A stretch of 43,376 nt of DNA from Alphaproteobacteria bacterium (GTDB lineage: Bacteria > Pseudomonadota > Alphaproteobacteria > DSM-16000 > Inquilinaceae), in NCBI GenBank assembly GCA_028284045.1, contig JANQSN010000055.1, positions 1 to 43,376 on the forward strand, given 5' to 3'. Shown here piece by piece: positions 19,627 to 29,600 of the stretch. The position numbers were made by a program, and so were the translations under genes. Position 1 is the first letter of the stretch. Every line of letters begins with the position of its first letter. The notes under the pieces were generated by a model. It saw only the letters and a program-made list of their open reading frames with translations. It had not been told where the DNA came from and made no database searches.

Positions 19627-19641
19627 ATTCCAATTTTGAAT
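19627..19641. promoter_or_regulatory. Candidate LysR operator (T-N11-A)
   Basis: ATTC-N7-GAAT is a perfect interrupted dyad containing T-N11-A, the LysR consensus. It lies in an AT-rich patch midway between the LysR gene and the MmgE/PrpD gene, where such boxes are expected. Confidence 0.5.
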
Positions 19642-19703
19642 AACGCAAAGCCGTCGCGCGATTGTCATACTCGCCTCAGCATTGCGCTGATCGAGGCATC
19701 GCT

Positions 19704-21128
19704 TTGTCCAGTAAAAAACAAGAAATCCCGGAAAATGAATCGCCGCTGAACCTGCTGTGCGGCCATATTTCGCGGGCGCTCGACCAAGAATTACCGGACG
19801 ACGTGGTCGAGAAGGCGAAACATCACACGCTCGATACCTTCGCCGCCATGATCTCCGGCAGCGATCTGCCGGTCGGCCGGCTGGCACTCTCCTACGCCGA
19901 CACGCAAGGCGGCGCGCCCCAGGCCAGTGTCGTCGGCCGGCCGGGGCTGACCGCCGCGACGCTCGCCGCCCAGACCAATGCGATGCTGGCCCATGCCGAC
20001 GAGACCGACGACAGCCATCCGGCCAGCATCGGCCATCCCGGCTGCGCGGTGGTGCCGGCAGCACTGGCGGCGGCGGAATTGGCCGGCGCATCGGGACAGG
20101 CGTTCCTGCGCGCGGTCGTGCTCGGCTACGACATCTATGCGCGGACCAATCTCGCGCTGGGGCCGCGGCACATCTACAAGGCCGGGCGCGGTCCCTATTC
20201 CATCGGCGGGGCCTGGGGGGCGGCGGCGGCGGCCGGCGCGCTGATCGGCCTGCCGGCCGACCGGCTGCCCTTCCTGATCTCCAACATCGCCCAGCAGACA
20301 TCGGGCATCGCCACCTGGATGCGCGATGCCGACCATGCCGAAAAGGCCTTCCACTTCGCCGGCATGCCGGCCCGCAACGGCCTCAGCGCGGCGACCATGG
20401 TGGCGCATGGCTTCACCGGCGTGGACGACGTGCTGGCGGGGCGGGGCAACTTCCTCGACGCCTTCTCCACCGAGGCCCAGCCCGCACGGCTGGTCGACGG
20501 CCTGGGTGAGCGCTTCGAGATCACCGAGACCAACATCAAGAAATGGTGCGTCGGCTCGCCCATCCAGTCGGTGCTGGACGCCCTGGAAGCCCTGATGGCG
20601 CAGGAGAGCGTGCGCCCCGACACCGTCCGCGAAGTCCATGTGCATCTACCGCCGGACATGATCCACGTGGTCTGCGACCGCGGCATGGGCGACATAAGCT
20701 GCCCGTTCTGCGTCGCGCTGATGATCGTCGACGGTGCCTTCACCTTCGCCGCCAGCCATGACGAACGGCGCACCCGCGACCCGGCCGTCTTGGAGATGAA
20801 GCGCCGGGTGACGCTGCATGCGGCGGAAGCGCTGCGCCATGCCGTGCCGATCCGTCAGGCGATCGTCGAAATCGACTTCGCCGACGGGCACCGCGCCCGC
20901 CACCACACGACCGTGGTCCGCGGCGTGTTCGAGAACCCGATGACCCGTGGGGAAGTGGTGGCCAAGGCGGTCGAGCTGGTCGCGCCGCTCAGCGGCCAGC
21001 CCCAAGCGCAAGACCTGGTCGATGCCGTTCTCGACATCGAGACCGTTCAGGACATCCGGGCGCTGCGCCGGTTCTTCCAGGCCCCCGAACCCGCGCAAGC
21101 CCATACCAACAAGGAGGACATGTCATGA
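19704..21128 (+). CDS. MmgE/PrpD family protein
   Basis: The family includes 2-methylcitrate dehydratase, cis-aconitate decarboxylase and iminodisuccinate epimerase; most members are uncharacterised. I choose a TTG start (LSSKKQEIPENESPLN) with GAGG 7 nt before it, giving 474 residues; another TTG 14 codons upstream has poorer character. HHTLDTFAAMISGSD, ADETDDSHPASIGHPG and KAFHFAGMPARNGLSA match the helical-domain signatures. The substrate is unknown. It overlaps the binding-protein gene by 4 nt (ATGA), so the enzyme probably acts on the imported solute or a derivative. Confidence 0.9.
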   Translation: MSSKKQEIPENESPLNLLCGHISRALDQELPDDVVEKAKHHTLDTFAAMISGSDLPVGRLALSYADTQGGAPQASVVGRPGLTAATLAAQTNAMLAHADETDDSHPASIGHPGCAVVPAALAAAELAGASGQAFLRAVVLGYDIYARTNLALGPRHIYKAGRGPYSIGGAWGAAAAAGALIGLPADRLPFLISNIAQQTSGIATWMRDADHAEKAFHFAGMPARNGLSAATMVAHGFTGVDDVLAGRGNFLDAFSTEAQPARLVDGLGERFEITETNIKKWCVGSPIQSVLDALEALMAQESVRPDTVREVHVHLPPDMIHVVCDRGMGDISCPFCVALMIVDGAFTFAASHDERRTRDPAVLEMKRRVTLHAAEALRHAVPIRQAIVEIDFADGHRARHHTTVVRGVFENPMTRGEVVAKAVELVAPLSGQPQAQDLVDAVLDIETVQDIRALRRFFQAPEPAQAHTNKEDMS

Positions 21129-22702
21129 GACGCCGAGTGACCACGCTTGCCCTGGCGCTGACGGGCACCGCCCTGACCGGCTTTGCGCTACCGGCCCAGG
21201 CCGCCGAACTGACCATCGGCTACGCCCAGGCGCCGACCTCGATCGATCCGCATTTCCACAACTCCGGCACCAACTCCGCCTTCGCGCGCCATGTCTTCGA
21301 TCCGCTGATCATCAACGAGAACGGGTTGCGGCCGGGCCTGGCGGAAAGCTGGACCGCGGTGTCGGACACCGAATGGGAGCTAACGCTCCGCCAGGGCGTG
21401 ACCTTCCATGACGGCTCCCCCTTCACCGCGGCGGATGTCGTGTTCACCATCGAGCGGCTGCCCAACGTGCCGGACAGCCCGTCGTCCTTCGCCGCGTCCG
21501 TGCAGGCCATCGAGAGCCTGGAGGTCGTCGACGACCACACGCTGCGCCTGACCACCGCGGCCCCCGCCCCGACGCTGCCCAACAGCCTGTCGGAATTCGT
21601 CATCATCAGCGACGAGGTCGGCACGGACGCTGCCACCGCCGACTACACCACCGGCGAAGCGATGGTCGGCACCGGCCCCTACCGCTTCGTGTCGAGCCGC
21701 GCCTCGGAACTCTACGAGCTGGCCCGTAACGACGACTATTGGGGCGGGGCGGAGCCCTGGGAGACCGTGGAGATCCGGGTGATCGAGAGCGCACCGGCGC
21801 GCGTCGCCGCGCTGTTGGCCGGCGATGTCGACCTGGTCGAGCGCGTGCCGGCCCAGGACGTGCCGCGTCTGGAAGAAGACGAGGCGACGGCCACCTTCTC
21901 CGGGCCGACCAACCGCGTGGTCTTCGTCTCGCTGGACGTCGAGCGGGAGGCGGTGCAGGCCGACTACGCCCGCGACACCAACGGCGAGCCGCTGGCGACC
22001 AACCCGATGCTGGACCGGCGGGTGCGCCAGGCGCTGTCCATGGCCATCCCGCGCGACGCGCTGATCGACCGCGCGCTGGGCGGCGACGGGGTGGAGACGT
22101 CGAACCTCGTGCCGCCGGGTTTCCTCGGCTACGACGACAGCATCGCGATGCCGGCCTACGATCCCGAAGGCGCCGCCGCCCTGCTGGCCGAGGCGGGGTA
22201 TCCGGACGGCTTTCAGATCACCTTCCACGCCTCCACCGACCGGATCGCCTATGCGCCGGAGGTCGTGCAGGTGCTGGCCCAGGTGTGGACGCGCATCGGC
22301 GTGGAGACGGCGTTGGAGACCATGCCGCACTCCGTCTACATCCCCAAGACCAACGACTTCGAATACGCCTATATGCTGCATAGCTGGGGCACGGCCAGCG
22401 ATGCCGGCTACACGCTGAACGGCATCGCCGTGACCCGCGATGCGGAGAACGGCCGCGGGCCGTCCAACCGGGGGCGCTATTCCAACCCGGAGGTGGACGC
22501 GCTGGTGGCCGAGGCGCAGACGACGCTGGACGCCGAACGGCGCGAGGCCCTGCTGCACGAGGCCATGGGGATCGTCGTCGCCGACTACGGCATCATTCCC
22601 CTCTATGCTCAGAAGTCGACCTGGGGCGCGCGGTCGGACATCGCCTATGAGCCGCTGGTCAGCCAGTTCACGTTGGCCAGCCGCGTCCGCCCCGCCAACT
22701 AG
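21125..22702 (+). CDS. Oligopeptide-type ABC transporter substrate-binding protein
   Basis: A family 5 extracellular solute-binding protein of 525 residues. The signal peptide MRRRVTTLALALTGTALTGF... ends at about AQA, with no lipobox, so it is a soluble periplasmic protein. Family motifs include FDPLIINENGLRPGLAESW and VTFHDGSPFTAADVVFTIERL. Family members bind peptides, nickel, glycosides or other small organic ligands; the PrpD-type partner gene suggests a carboxylic or amino-acid derivative (inference). Translation is coupled to the upstream gene. Confidence 0.93.
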   Translation: MRRRVTTLALALTGTALTGFALPAQAAELTIGYAQAPTSIDPHFHNSGTNSAFARHVFDPLIINENGLRPGLAESWTAVSDTEWELTLRQGVTFHDGSPFTAADVVFTIERLPNVPDSPSSFAASVQAIESLEVVDDHTLRLTTAAPAPTLPNSLSEFVIISDEVGTDAATADYTTGEAMVGTGPYRFVSSRASELYELARNDDYWGGAEPWETVEIRVIESAPARVAALLAGDVDLVERVPAQDVPRLEEDEATATFSGPTNRVVFVSLDVEREAVQADYARDTNGEPLATNPMLDRRVRQALSMAIPRDALIDRALGGDGVETSNLVPPGFLGYDDSIAMPAYDPEGAAALLAEAGYPDGFQITFHASTDRIAYAPEVVQVLAQVWTRIGVETALETMPHSVYIPKTNDFEYAYMLHSWGTASDAGYTLNGIAVTRDAENGRGPSNRGRYSNPEVDALVAEAQTTLDAERREALLHEAMGIVVADYGIIPLYAQKSTWGARSDIAYEPLVSQFTLASRVRPAN

Positions 22703-22728
22703 GCGGATCCGCGGGCAAACGCCCCAAA

Positions 22729-22757
22729 GGCCGGCGCCGTCCCCCGCGGCGCCGGCC
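22729..22757 (+). promoter_or_regulatory. Intercistronic stem-loop
   Basis: A perfect 11-bp stem GGCCGGCGCCG / CGGCGCCGGCC with a 7-nt loop lies between the binding-protein gene and the first permease gene, the only sizeable gap in this operon. Such hairpins commonly protect the upstream message, giving more binding protein than permease. Confidence 0.6.
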
Positions 22758-22773
22758 GAGTTTGGAGGGGCCG

Positions 22774-23745
22774 ATGCTGGAAGTGGTGCTGCGGCGGCTG
22801 GTGCAGGCGGTCGGCGTCGTCTTCGTCCTGTCGCTGGTCAGCTTCGTCGGCGTCTACAAGATCGGCGATCCGGTCCAGCTTCTGGCCCATGAGAGCGCGA
22901 CGGAACAGGAGATCGCGGCAGCGCGCGAACGGCTCGGCCTCGATCGGCCGATCCACGAGCAATACGCCGCCTTCGTCGGTCGGATGGCGGTCGGCGACTT
23001 CGGCACCTCCTTCGTCTCCAGCCGGCCGGTGGTCGACGTCATCGTCGAACGCCTGCCGGCGACGATCGAGCTGACGCTGGCGGCCTTCCTGATCTCCGTC
23101 GCGTTCGGCCTGCCGCTGGGCATCCTCGCCGGCCTCTATCCGCAGAGCCCGATGTCAAACGCCATCATGGCGGGCTCCATCCTCGGCTTCAGCCTGCCGG
23201 CCTTCTGGTTCGGCATGATGATGATCATGCTGTTCTCGGTGGAGCTGGGCTGGCTGCCCTCGATCGGCCGCGGCGAGACGGTGACGGTGCTGGGCGCCCA
23301 ATGGGCCGTCTTCTCGCGCGACGGCTGGGCGCATCTGCTGATGCCGGCGCTGATGCTGTCCTTGACGACGCTGTCGCTGGTGATCCGGCTGGTCGCCGCG
23401 GGCATGCGCGAGGCGATGATGGCGGACTACGTCAAGTTCGCCCGGCTGAAGGGCCTGTCGGAACGGCGCGTCGTGCTGCTGCACGCGCTGAAGAATGTGA
23501 TGATCCCGGTGGTCACGGTGCTCGGGCTGGAGATCGGCAGCCTGCTCGCCGGCTCCATCGTCACGGAGACGGTGTTCGCCTATCCCGGCATCGGCAAGCT
23601 GTTGATCGACTCCATCAACCGGCTCGACCGGCCGGTCATCGTCACCTACCTGATCCTGATCGTCCTGTTCTTTGTCGTCATCAACCTGATCGTCGACCTG
23701 ATCTACACCGCGCTGGACCCGCGCGTGCGGGACAGCTTGCGATGA
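22774..23745 (+). CDS. Peptide-type ABC transporter permease 1 (DppB-like)
   Basis: Inner-membrane permease of 323 residues with about six helices. The start MLEVVLRRLVQAVGVVF has GGAGG 5 nt upstream. The periplasmic N-terminal segment includes RERLGLDRPIHEQYAAFVGRM, and the cytoplasmic coupling loop is EAMMADYVKFARLKGLSERR. It overlaps the next gene by 4 nt (ATGA). Confidence 0.94.
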   Translation: MLEVVLRRLVQAVGVVFVLSLVSFVGVYKIGDPVQLLAHESATEQEIAAARERLGLDRPIHEQYAAFVGRMAVGDFGTSFVSSRPVVDVIVERLPATIELTLAAFLISVAFGLPLGILAGLYPQSPMSNAIMAGSILGFSLPAFWFGMMMIMLFSVELGWLPSIGRGETVTVLGAQWAVFSRDGWAHLLMPALMLSLTTLSLVIRLVAAGMREAMMADYVKFARLKGLSERRVVLLHALKNVMIPVVTVLGLEIGSLLAGSIVTETVFAYPGIGKLLIDSINRLDRPVIVTYLILIVLFFVVINLIVDLIYTALDPRVRDSLR

Positions 23746-24632
23746 GGGCGGCTGGCGATCCCGACCGGCCGTTGGCGCGGTTCTGGCGGGAATTCTGCCG
23801 GGGCCGCCTGGCCGTCGCCGGGCTGGTCGCGACGGTCCTGCTGGTCGCCGCGGCAGTCCTGGCGCCGGTGATCGCGCCGCAGGATCCCTACGACCTGGCG
23901 GAGATCGACTTTCTGGACGGAGAGCTGCCGCCGATGTCGACCGGCGGCGCCGGGCAGACCTACTGGCTGGGCACGGATGCGCAAGGCCGCGACATGCTCA
24001 GCGCCATCCTCTACGGCCTGCGTGCCAGCTTCGCGGTCGCCTTCTCCGCCAGCGCGCTGGCGCTGGCGGCGGGAACCACGCTGGGCCTGGTCGCGGCCTA
24101 TGCCGGCGGGCGGCTGGATGCGGCGATCATGCGCCTGGCGGAAATCCAGATGAGCTTCCCGGCCATTCTGTTGGCCTTGATGCTGCTGGCCATCTTCGGC
24201 CGCGGCATCGACAAGACGATCATCGCGCTGGCGCTGGTGCAATGGGCCTTCTACGCGCGCACCGTGCGCGGCGCGGCAATCGCCGAACGCACCAAGGAAT
24301 ACGTGCTGGCCTGCCGCCTCTTGCAGTTGCCGCGCTGGCGCATCTTGGTCCTGCACCTGCTGCCCAATGTGCTGCCGCCGCTGTTGGTCATCGCCAGCGT
24401 TCAGTTGGCCTCGGCGATCACGCTGGAGGCGACCTTGTCCTTCCTCGGCCTCGGCCTGCCGCTGACCGAGCCGTCGCTCGGCCTGCTGATCGCCAACGGC
24501 TTCGACCACATCCTGTCCGGCCAGGGCTGGATCAGCGTCTATCCCGGCCTGGCGCTGTTGTTCGTCATCGTCTCGGTCAACCTGCTCGCCGACCGGCTGC
24601 GGGAGATGAGCAATCCGAGGCTGAAGCGATGA
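23742..24632 (+). CDS. Peptide-type ABC transporter permease 2 (DppC-like)
   Basis: The 296-residue second permease starts MRAAGDPDRPLARF at the ATGA overlap with permease 1. LGTDAQGRDMLSAILYGLRASF is the conserved N-terminal module of the DppC family. The coupling loop (AIAERTKEYVLACRLLQLPRW) and TLSFLGLGLPLTEPSLG follow. It forms the channel with permease 1 and overlaps the first ATPase gene. Confidence 0.94.
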   Translation: MRAAGDPDRPLARFWREFCRGRLAVAGLVATVLLVAAAVLAPVIAPQDPYDLAEIDFLDGELPPMSTGGAGQTYWLGTDAQGRDMLSAILYGLRASFAVAFSASALALAAGTTLGLVAAYAGGRLDAAIMRLAEIQMSFPAILLALMLLAIFGRGIDKTIIALALVQWAFYARTVRGAAIAERTKEYVLACRLLQLPRWRILVLHLLPNVLPPLLVIASVQLASAITLEATLSFLGLGLPLTEPSLGLLIANGFDHILSGQGWISVYPGLALLFVIVSVNLLADRLREMSNPRLKR

Positions 24633-25627
24633 CCGACGCGACCGCCAAGGCGGACGAGCCTTTGCTCGACCTCTCCGACGTCTCGATCGTCTTCGACACC
24701 GCCGACGGCCCGCTCGTCGCGGTCGACCAGTTGCGCTTGCGGCTGGCGCGCGGGCAGGTCCTCGGCCTGGTCGGGGAGTCGGGCTCCGGCAAGAGCCTGA
24801 CCGGGTTCGCCATCATGGGCGCGCTCGACCCGCCGGGCCGCGTCGGCGGGGGGCGGATCCTGTTCGACGGCGAGGATCTGACGACGCTCGACCCGGCCGC
24901 GCTGCGCCGGCTGCGCGGCAACCGCATGGCGATGATCCTGCAGGATCCGATGCTGACGCTGAACCCGACGCTGACCATCGGCACGCAGATCATCGAAGCG
25001 ATCCGCGCCCACCGCCCGGTCGGCCGGGCCGAGGCGCGCCGCCTGGCCGTGGCGGCGATGCGGCGCGTCGGCATCGGCGACGCGGAGAAGCGGCTCGACT
25101 CCTACCCCCACGAATACTCCGGCGGCATGCGCCAGCGCGTCTCCATCGCCATCGCGCTGCTGCACGCGCCGGACCTGATCATCGCCGACGAGCCCACCAC
25201 CGCGCTCGACGTGACGGTCCAGGCGCAAATCCTGCTGGAGGTCCGCCGCCTGGTGGAAGAGATGGGCTCGGCCTGGATCTGGATCAGCCACGACCTGTCC
25301 GTCGTTGCCGGCCTCGCCGACCGGATCGCCGTCATGTATGCCGGGCGCATCGTGGAGGAAGGCCCGGCGCGCACCGTCCTGACGCGCCCGCGCCACCCCT
25401 ATACGCAGGGCCTGCTGCGTAGCGCGCCCGACAACCCGCCGCTGGCCGACGGCCGGCTGTGGCAGATCGCCGGCAGCGCGCCGGCCATCGCGCACCGCGT
25501 GTCGGGCTGCCGGTTCCGGCCGCGCTGCCCACGCGCCGATGCCGCCTGCGCCGAGCCGCCGCCCGACTCCGGCACGACGCATCGCTTCGCCTGCTGGCAT
25601 CCCCATGACGGCGAGGCGGTTCGCTGA
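24629..25627 (+). CDS. Peptide-type ABC transporter ATPase 1 (DppD-like)
   Basis: The 332-residue cytoplasmic ATPase has Walker A GESGSGKS, signature [15 protein letters not shown] and Walker [14 protein letters not shown]. The C-terminal oligopeptide-transporter domain carries a cysteine-rich zone ([14 protein letters not shown]) as in DppD/OppD, where a [4Fe-4S] cluster has been reported. The ATG overlaps the permease 2 stop, and the stop overlaps the next start by one base. Confidence 0.94.
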   Translation: MTDATAKADEPLLDLSDVSIVFDTADGPLVAVDQLRLRLARGQVLGLVGESGSGKSLTGFAIMGALDPPGRVGGGRILFDGEDLTTLDPAALRRLRGNRMAMILQDPMLTLNPTLTIGTQIIEAIRAHRPVGRAEARRLAVAAMRRVGIGDAEKRLDSYPHEYSGGMRQRVSIAIALLHAPDLIIADEPTTALDVTVQAQILLEVRRLVEEMGSAWIWISHDLSVVAGLADRIAVMYAGRIVEEGPARTVLTRPRHPYTQGLLRSAPDNPPLADGRLWQIAGSAPAIAHRVSGCRFRPRCPRADAACAEPPPDSGTTHRFACWHPHDGEAVR

Positions 25628-26610
25628 TGTCGGCCCCCGTCTTGACGGCGCGCGGCGTCACCAAACGCTATGCGAAGAGACCCGACCTGATCGACCGGGG
25701 ACTGGTCGCCACCGGCCTGAAGCCGCCCGGCGACATCGTGCGCGCGGTCAACGGGGTCGACCTCGATATCCTGCCCGCCGAGATCGTCGGCATCGTCGGC
25801 GAGTCCGGCTGCGGCAAGTCCACCCTGGGGCGCCTGCTGGTCGGGCTGGAGGCGCCCGACGAGGGCCGCATCACCTTCGACGGTGCGCCCGTCCGCGCCG
25901 GCGGGGGCCCGGCCCATCTGGCCGTCCAGATGGTCTTCCAGGACGCCGCCGCGACGCTGAACCCGCGCCGCCGGGTGGGCAGCCAGTTGGTCGAGGCACC
26001 GGTCGCGCACGGCCTGGTCGACCGGTCGGACGCGCCGGCCTTCGTCGCCGACCTGTTGCGTCGGGTCGGGCTGGAGGCGGAAGCCGCGGCGCGCTACCCG
26101 CACCAGTTCTCCGGCGGGCAGCGCCAGCGCCTGAACATCGCCCGCGCGCTGGCCGTGGCGCCGCGGCTGATCGTCTGCGACGAGGCCGTCGCCTCCCTGG
26201 ATCTGTCGGTTCAGGCGCAGATCCTCAATCTGCTGCTGGACCTGCGCGACCGGGAGGGTCTGGCCATCGCCTTCATCAGCCACGACCTCGCCGTGGTGCA
26301 CCGGATCGCCGACCGGGTTGCCGTCCTCTATCTCGGCCAGGTGGTCGAGACAGGCCGCGCCGACGCGGTGTTCGACGCCAGCCGCCACCCCTACACCCAG
26401 GCGCTGGTGGTCAACCGGCTGTCGCTGGACGGGCGGTTGGACCGGCTGTCGGTGCTGCCGGGCGAGCCCCCGTCACCGGTGTCGATACCGCCGGGATGCC
26501 TCTTCCACCCGCGCTGCCCGAAGGCCGTGCCGGCCTGCGCGGCGGCGGCGCCGGAGCGCCATCCGCCGGCAGCCGATCACTGGGCGACCTGCAACCGGCA
26601 GGACGCCTGA
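25627..26610 (+). CDS. Peptide-type ABC transporter ATPase 2 (DppF-like)
   Basis: The second ATPase, 327 residues, starts within TGATG of its neighbour. Walker A is GESGCGKS and the signature FSGGQRQRLNIARAL. The Walker B region reads LIVCDEAVASLDLS, with Ala in place of the usual Pro after DE. The C-terminal CLFHPRCPKAVPAC pattern matches the family. It closes the operon and converges on pyc with only 18 nt between stops. Confidence 0.94.
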   Translation: MSAPVLTARGVTKRYAKRPDLIDRGLVATGLKPPGDIVRAVNGVDLDILPAEIVGIVGESGCGKSTLGRLLVGLEAPDEGRITFDGAPVRAGGGPAHLAVQMVFQDAAATLNPRRRVGSQLVEAPVAHGLVDRSDAPAFVADLLRRVGLEAEAAARYPHQFSGGQRQRLNIARALAVAPRLIVCDEAVASLDLSVQAQILNLLLDLRDREGLAIAFISHDLAVVHRIADRVAVLYLGQVVETGRADAVFDASRHPYTQALVVNRLSLDGRLDRLSVLPGEPPSPVSIPPGCLFHPRCPKAVPACAAAAPERHPPAADHWATCNRQDA

Positions 26611-26628
26611 CGGCGCCTGCCCAGCCGA

Positions 26629-29600
26629 TCAGCCGAAGACCACCAGCAGGTCCTTGGCGTCGATCTGGGTGCCGACCGAGGCCACCACCTGCTTGACCAC
26701 GCCGTCGCGGTCGGCGTGGATGGCCGTCTCCATCTTCATCGCCTCGATGGTCAGCAGCAGGTCGCCGGCCGTCACCTTGCGGCCGGGCTCTACCGCGACC
26801 GTGGCGATCATCCCGGGCATCGGGGCGGCGACATGGTCGGGGTTGTCGGCCTCCGCCTTGGGCCGGCGGCTGACGCCGGCGGCGGCCCGGCGGTCCGGCA
26901 CCCGGACGATGCGCGGCTGGCCGTTCACCTCGAAGAACATCTTGACCATGCCGTCCTCGTCCGCCTCGCCGATGGCCAGGCACAGGATGATCATGGTCAC
27001 GCCGGGCTCCAGGCCCACCACGATCTCCTGGCCCGGCTGCATGCCGTAGAAGAAGGTCGGGGTCGGCAGGATCGTCACCGGGCCGTAGTCGCCATCGCGC
27101 TTGGCGAAGTCGACGAAGACCTTCGGGTACATCAGGTAGGAGTCGAGCTCTTCTTCGGAGATCGGCCGGCCCACCGCCGCCTCCGCCTCCCGGCGCTTGG
27201 CGTCGAAATCGGTGGGCACCAGGGAAGCGCCGGGCCGCTCGCTCAACGGTGCGCGGCCCTTCAGCGCCTTTTGCTGCAGGGCCGGCGGGAAGCCGCCCGG
27301 CGGCTGGCCGATGTCGCCCATCAGGAAGCCGACGACCGAGTCCGGGAACGCCACCTCCCGCGCCGGATCCTCGACATCCGCCCGGCTCAGGCCCCCCGCG
27401 ACCATGGCCAGCGCCATGTCGCCGACCACCTTGGACGACGGCGTGACCTTGACGATGTCGCCGAACATCCGGTTGACCTCGGCATACATATGCGCGACCT
27501 CGCTCCAGCGCTCGGCGAGGCCGAGGCTGCGCGCCTGCTCCTTCAGATTGGTGAACTGCCCGCCCGGCATCTCGTGGAGATAGACCTCCGACGCGCCGGC
27601 CTTCAGGTCGCTCTCGAAGGCGGCGTATTGGACGCGCACCGCCTCCCAATAGTCGGAGATCTCGCGCACCTTCTCGGGATCCAGGCCGGTGTCGCGCTCT
27701 GTATGGCGCAGCGCCTCGACGATCGAGCCCAAGGTCGGCTGGGAGGTCTGGCCCGACAGCGAGTCCATCGCCGCGTCCACCGCATCCGCGCCGCCCTCGA
27801 TCGCCGCCAGCACCGAGGCGCCGGAGATGCCCGACGTGTCGTGGGTGTGGAAATGCAGCGGCAAGCCGGTCTCTTCCTTGACCGCCTTGACCAGCATGCC
27901 GGCGGCCGACGGTTTGACCAGCCCGGCCATGTCCTTGATGCCGATGATATGGGCGCCGGCGTCGGCGAGTTGGCGGCCCATGCGGACATAGTAGCCGAGG
28001 TCGTACTTCGACCGATCGGGATCGAGGATGTCGCCGGTGTAGCAGATCGTCCCCTCGCAGATCTTGCCGGACTCCAGCACCGCATCCATGGCGACGCGCA
28101 TATTGTCGACCCAGTTCAGGCTGTCGAAGACGCGGAAGACGTCGACGCCCGACGCGGCCGCCTGCAACGTGAAACGGCGCACCACATTGTCCGGATAGTT
28201 GGTGTAGCCGACCCCGTTGGCGGAGCGCAGCAGCATCTGCAACAGCAGGTTGGGCATGCGCTCACGCAAGGTGCGCAGCCGCTCCCACGGGCATTCCTGC
28301 AGGAAGCGCATGGCCACGTCGAACGTCGCGCCGCCCCAGCATTCCATGGAGAACAGACCCGGCAGATTGGCGGCATAGGCATCGGCCACCGCGACGATGT
28401 CGAAGGTCCGCATGCGGGTGGCCAAGAGCGACTGGTGGGCGTCGCGCATGCTGGTGTCGGTGATCAGCACGCGCTTTTCCGCCAGCATCCAGTCGGCGAC
28501 CGCCTTGGGTCCCTTCGCCTCCAGCAGCGTGCGGCTGCCCGCCGGCGGCTCGGCGACGATGGGTTCCGGCACCCTCGGGGCCAACGCATGGGCCGACGGC
28601 GCCGGCCGGCCGATCACGTCCGGGTGGCCGTTCACCGTGGTGTCGGCGATGTAGTGCATCAGCTTCGTCGCGCGGTCCTTGCGCGGCGTGAAGTCGAACA
28701 GCTCCGGATGGTCGTCGATGAACTTGGTGGTGTAGCTGGCGTCCTGGAACGCCGGATGGGCGATCAGGTTGTCCAGGAAGGAGAGATTGGTGGCCACGCC
28801 GCGGATGCGGAACTCCCGCAAGGCCCGGCGCATCCGGCTGATCGCCTCGCCCGGCGTCGGCGCCCAGGCGGTCACCTTCTCCAGCAGGCTGTCGTAGAAG
28901 CGGGTGATCACCGCGCCGGAATAGGCGGTGCCGCCGTCCAGCCGGATGCCGAACCCGGTGGCGCCGCGATAGGCGGAGATGCGGCCGTAGTCGGGGATGA
29001 AGCTGTTCAGCGGGTCGTCGGTGGTGACCCGGCATTGCAGCGCATGGCCGCGCAGCGCGATCCCCGATTGCGCCGGCACGCCGGTTTCCTCTACGGCGCC
29101 GATCCGGCCGCCCTCGGCGATGCGGATCTGCGCCTTGACGATGTCGATGCCGGTGACCTCCTCGGTCACCGTGTGCTCGACCTGGACGCGCGGGTTGACC
29201 TCGATGAAGTAGAAGCGGCCGGTGTCGACGTCTTCCAGGAACTCCACCGTGCCGGCGCACTCGTAGTTCGCGTGCCGGGTGATGGCGAGCGCGAAGTCGC
29301 AGACTTCCGCGCGCCGTTCGTCGGTCAGATAGGCGGCCGGCGCGCGCTCCACGACCTTCTGGTTGCGGCGCTGGACGGAGCAGTCGCGCTCGAACAGATG
29401 GACGATGTTGCCGTGCTTGTCGCCGAGGATCTGCACCTCGATATGGCGGGCGCGCTCGATCAGCTTCTCCAGATAGACCTCGCCGTTGCCGAAGGCGGCC
29501 TCCGCCTCCCGCCGGCCGGACAGGACCTGGGTGTCGAGATCGGCTTCGCTGCGGATCGGGCGCATGCCGCGCCCCCCGCCGCCCCAACTGGCCTTCAGCA

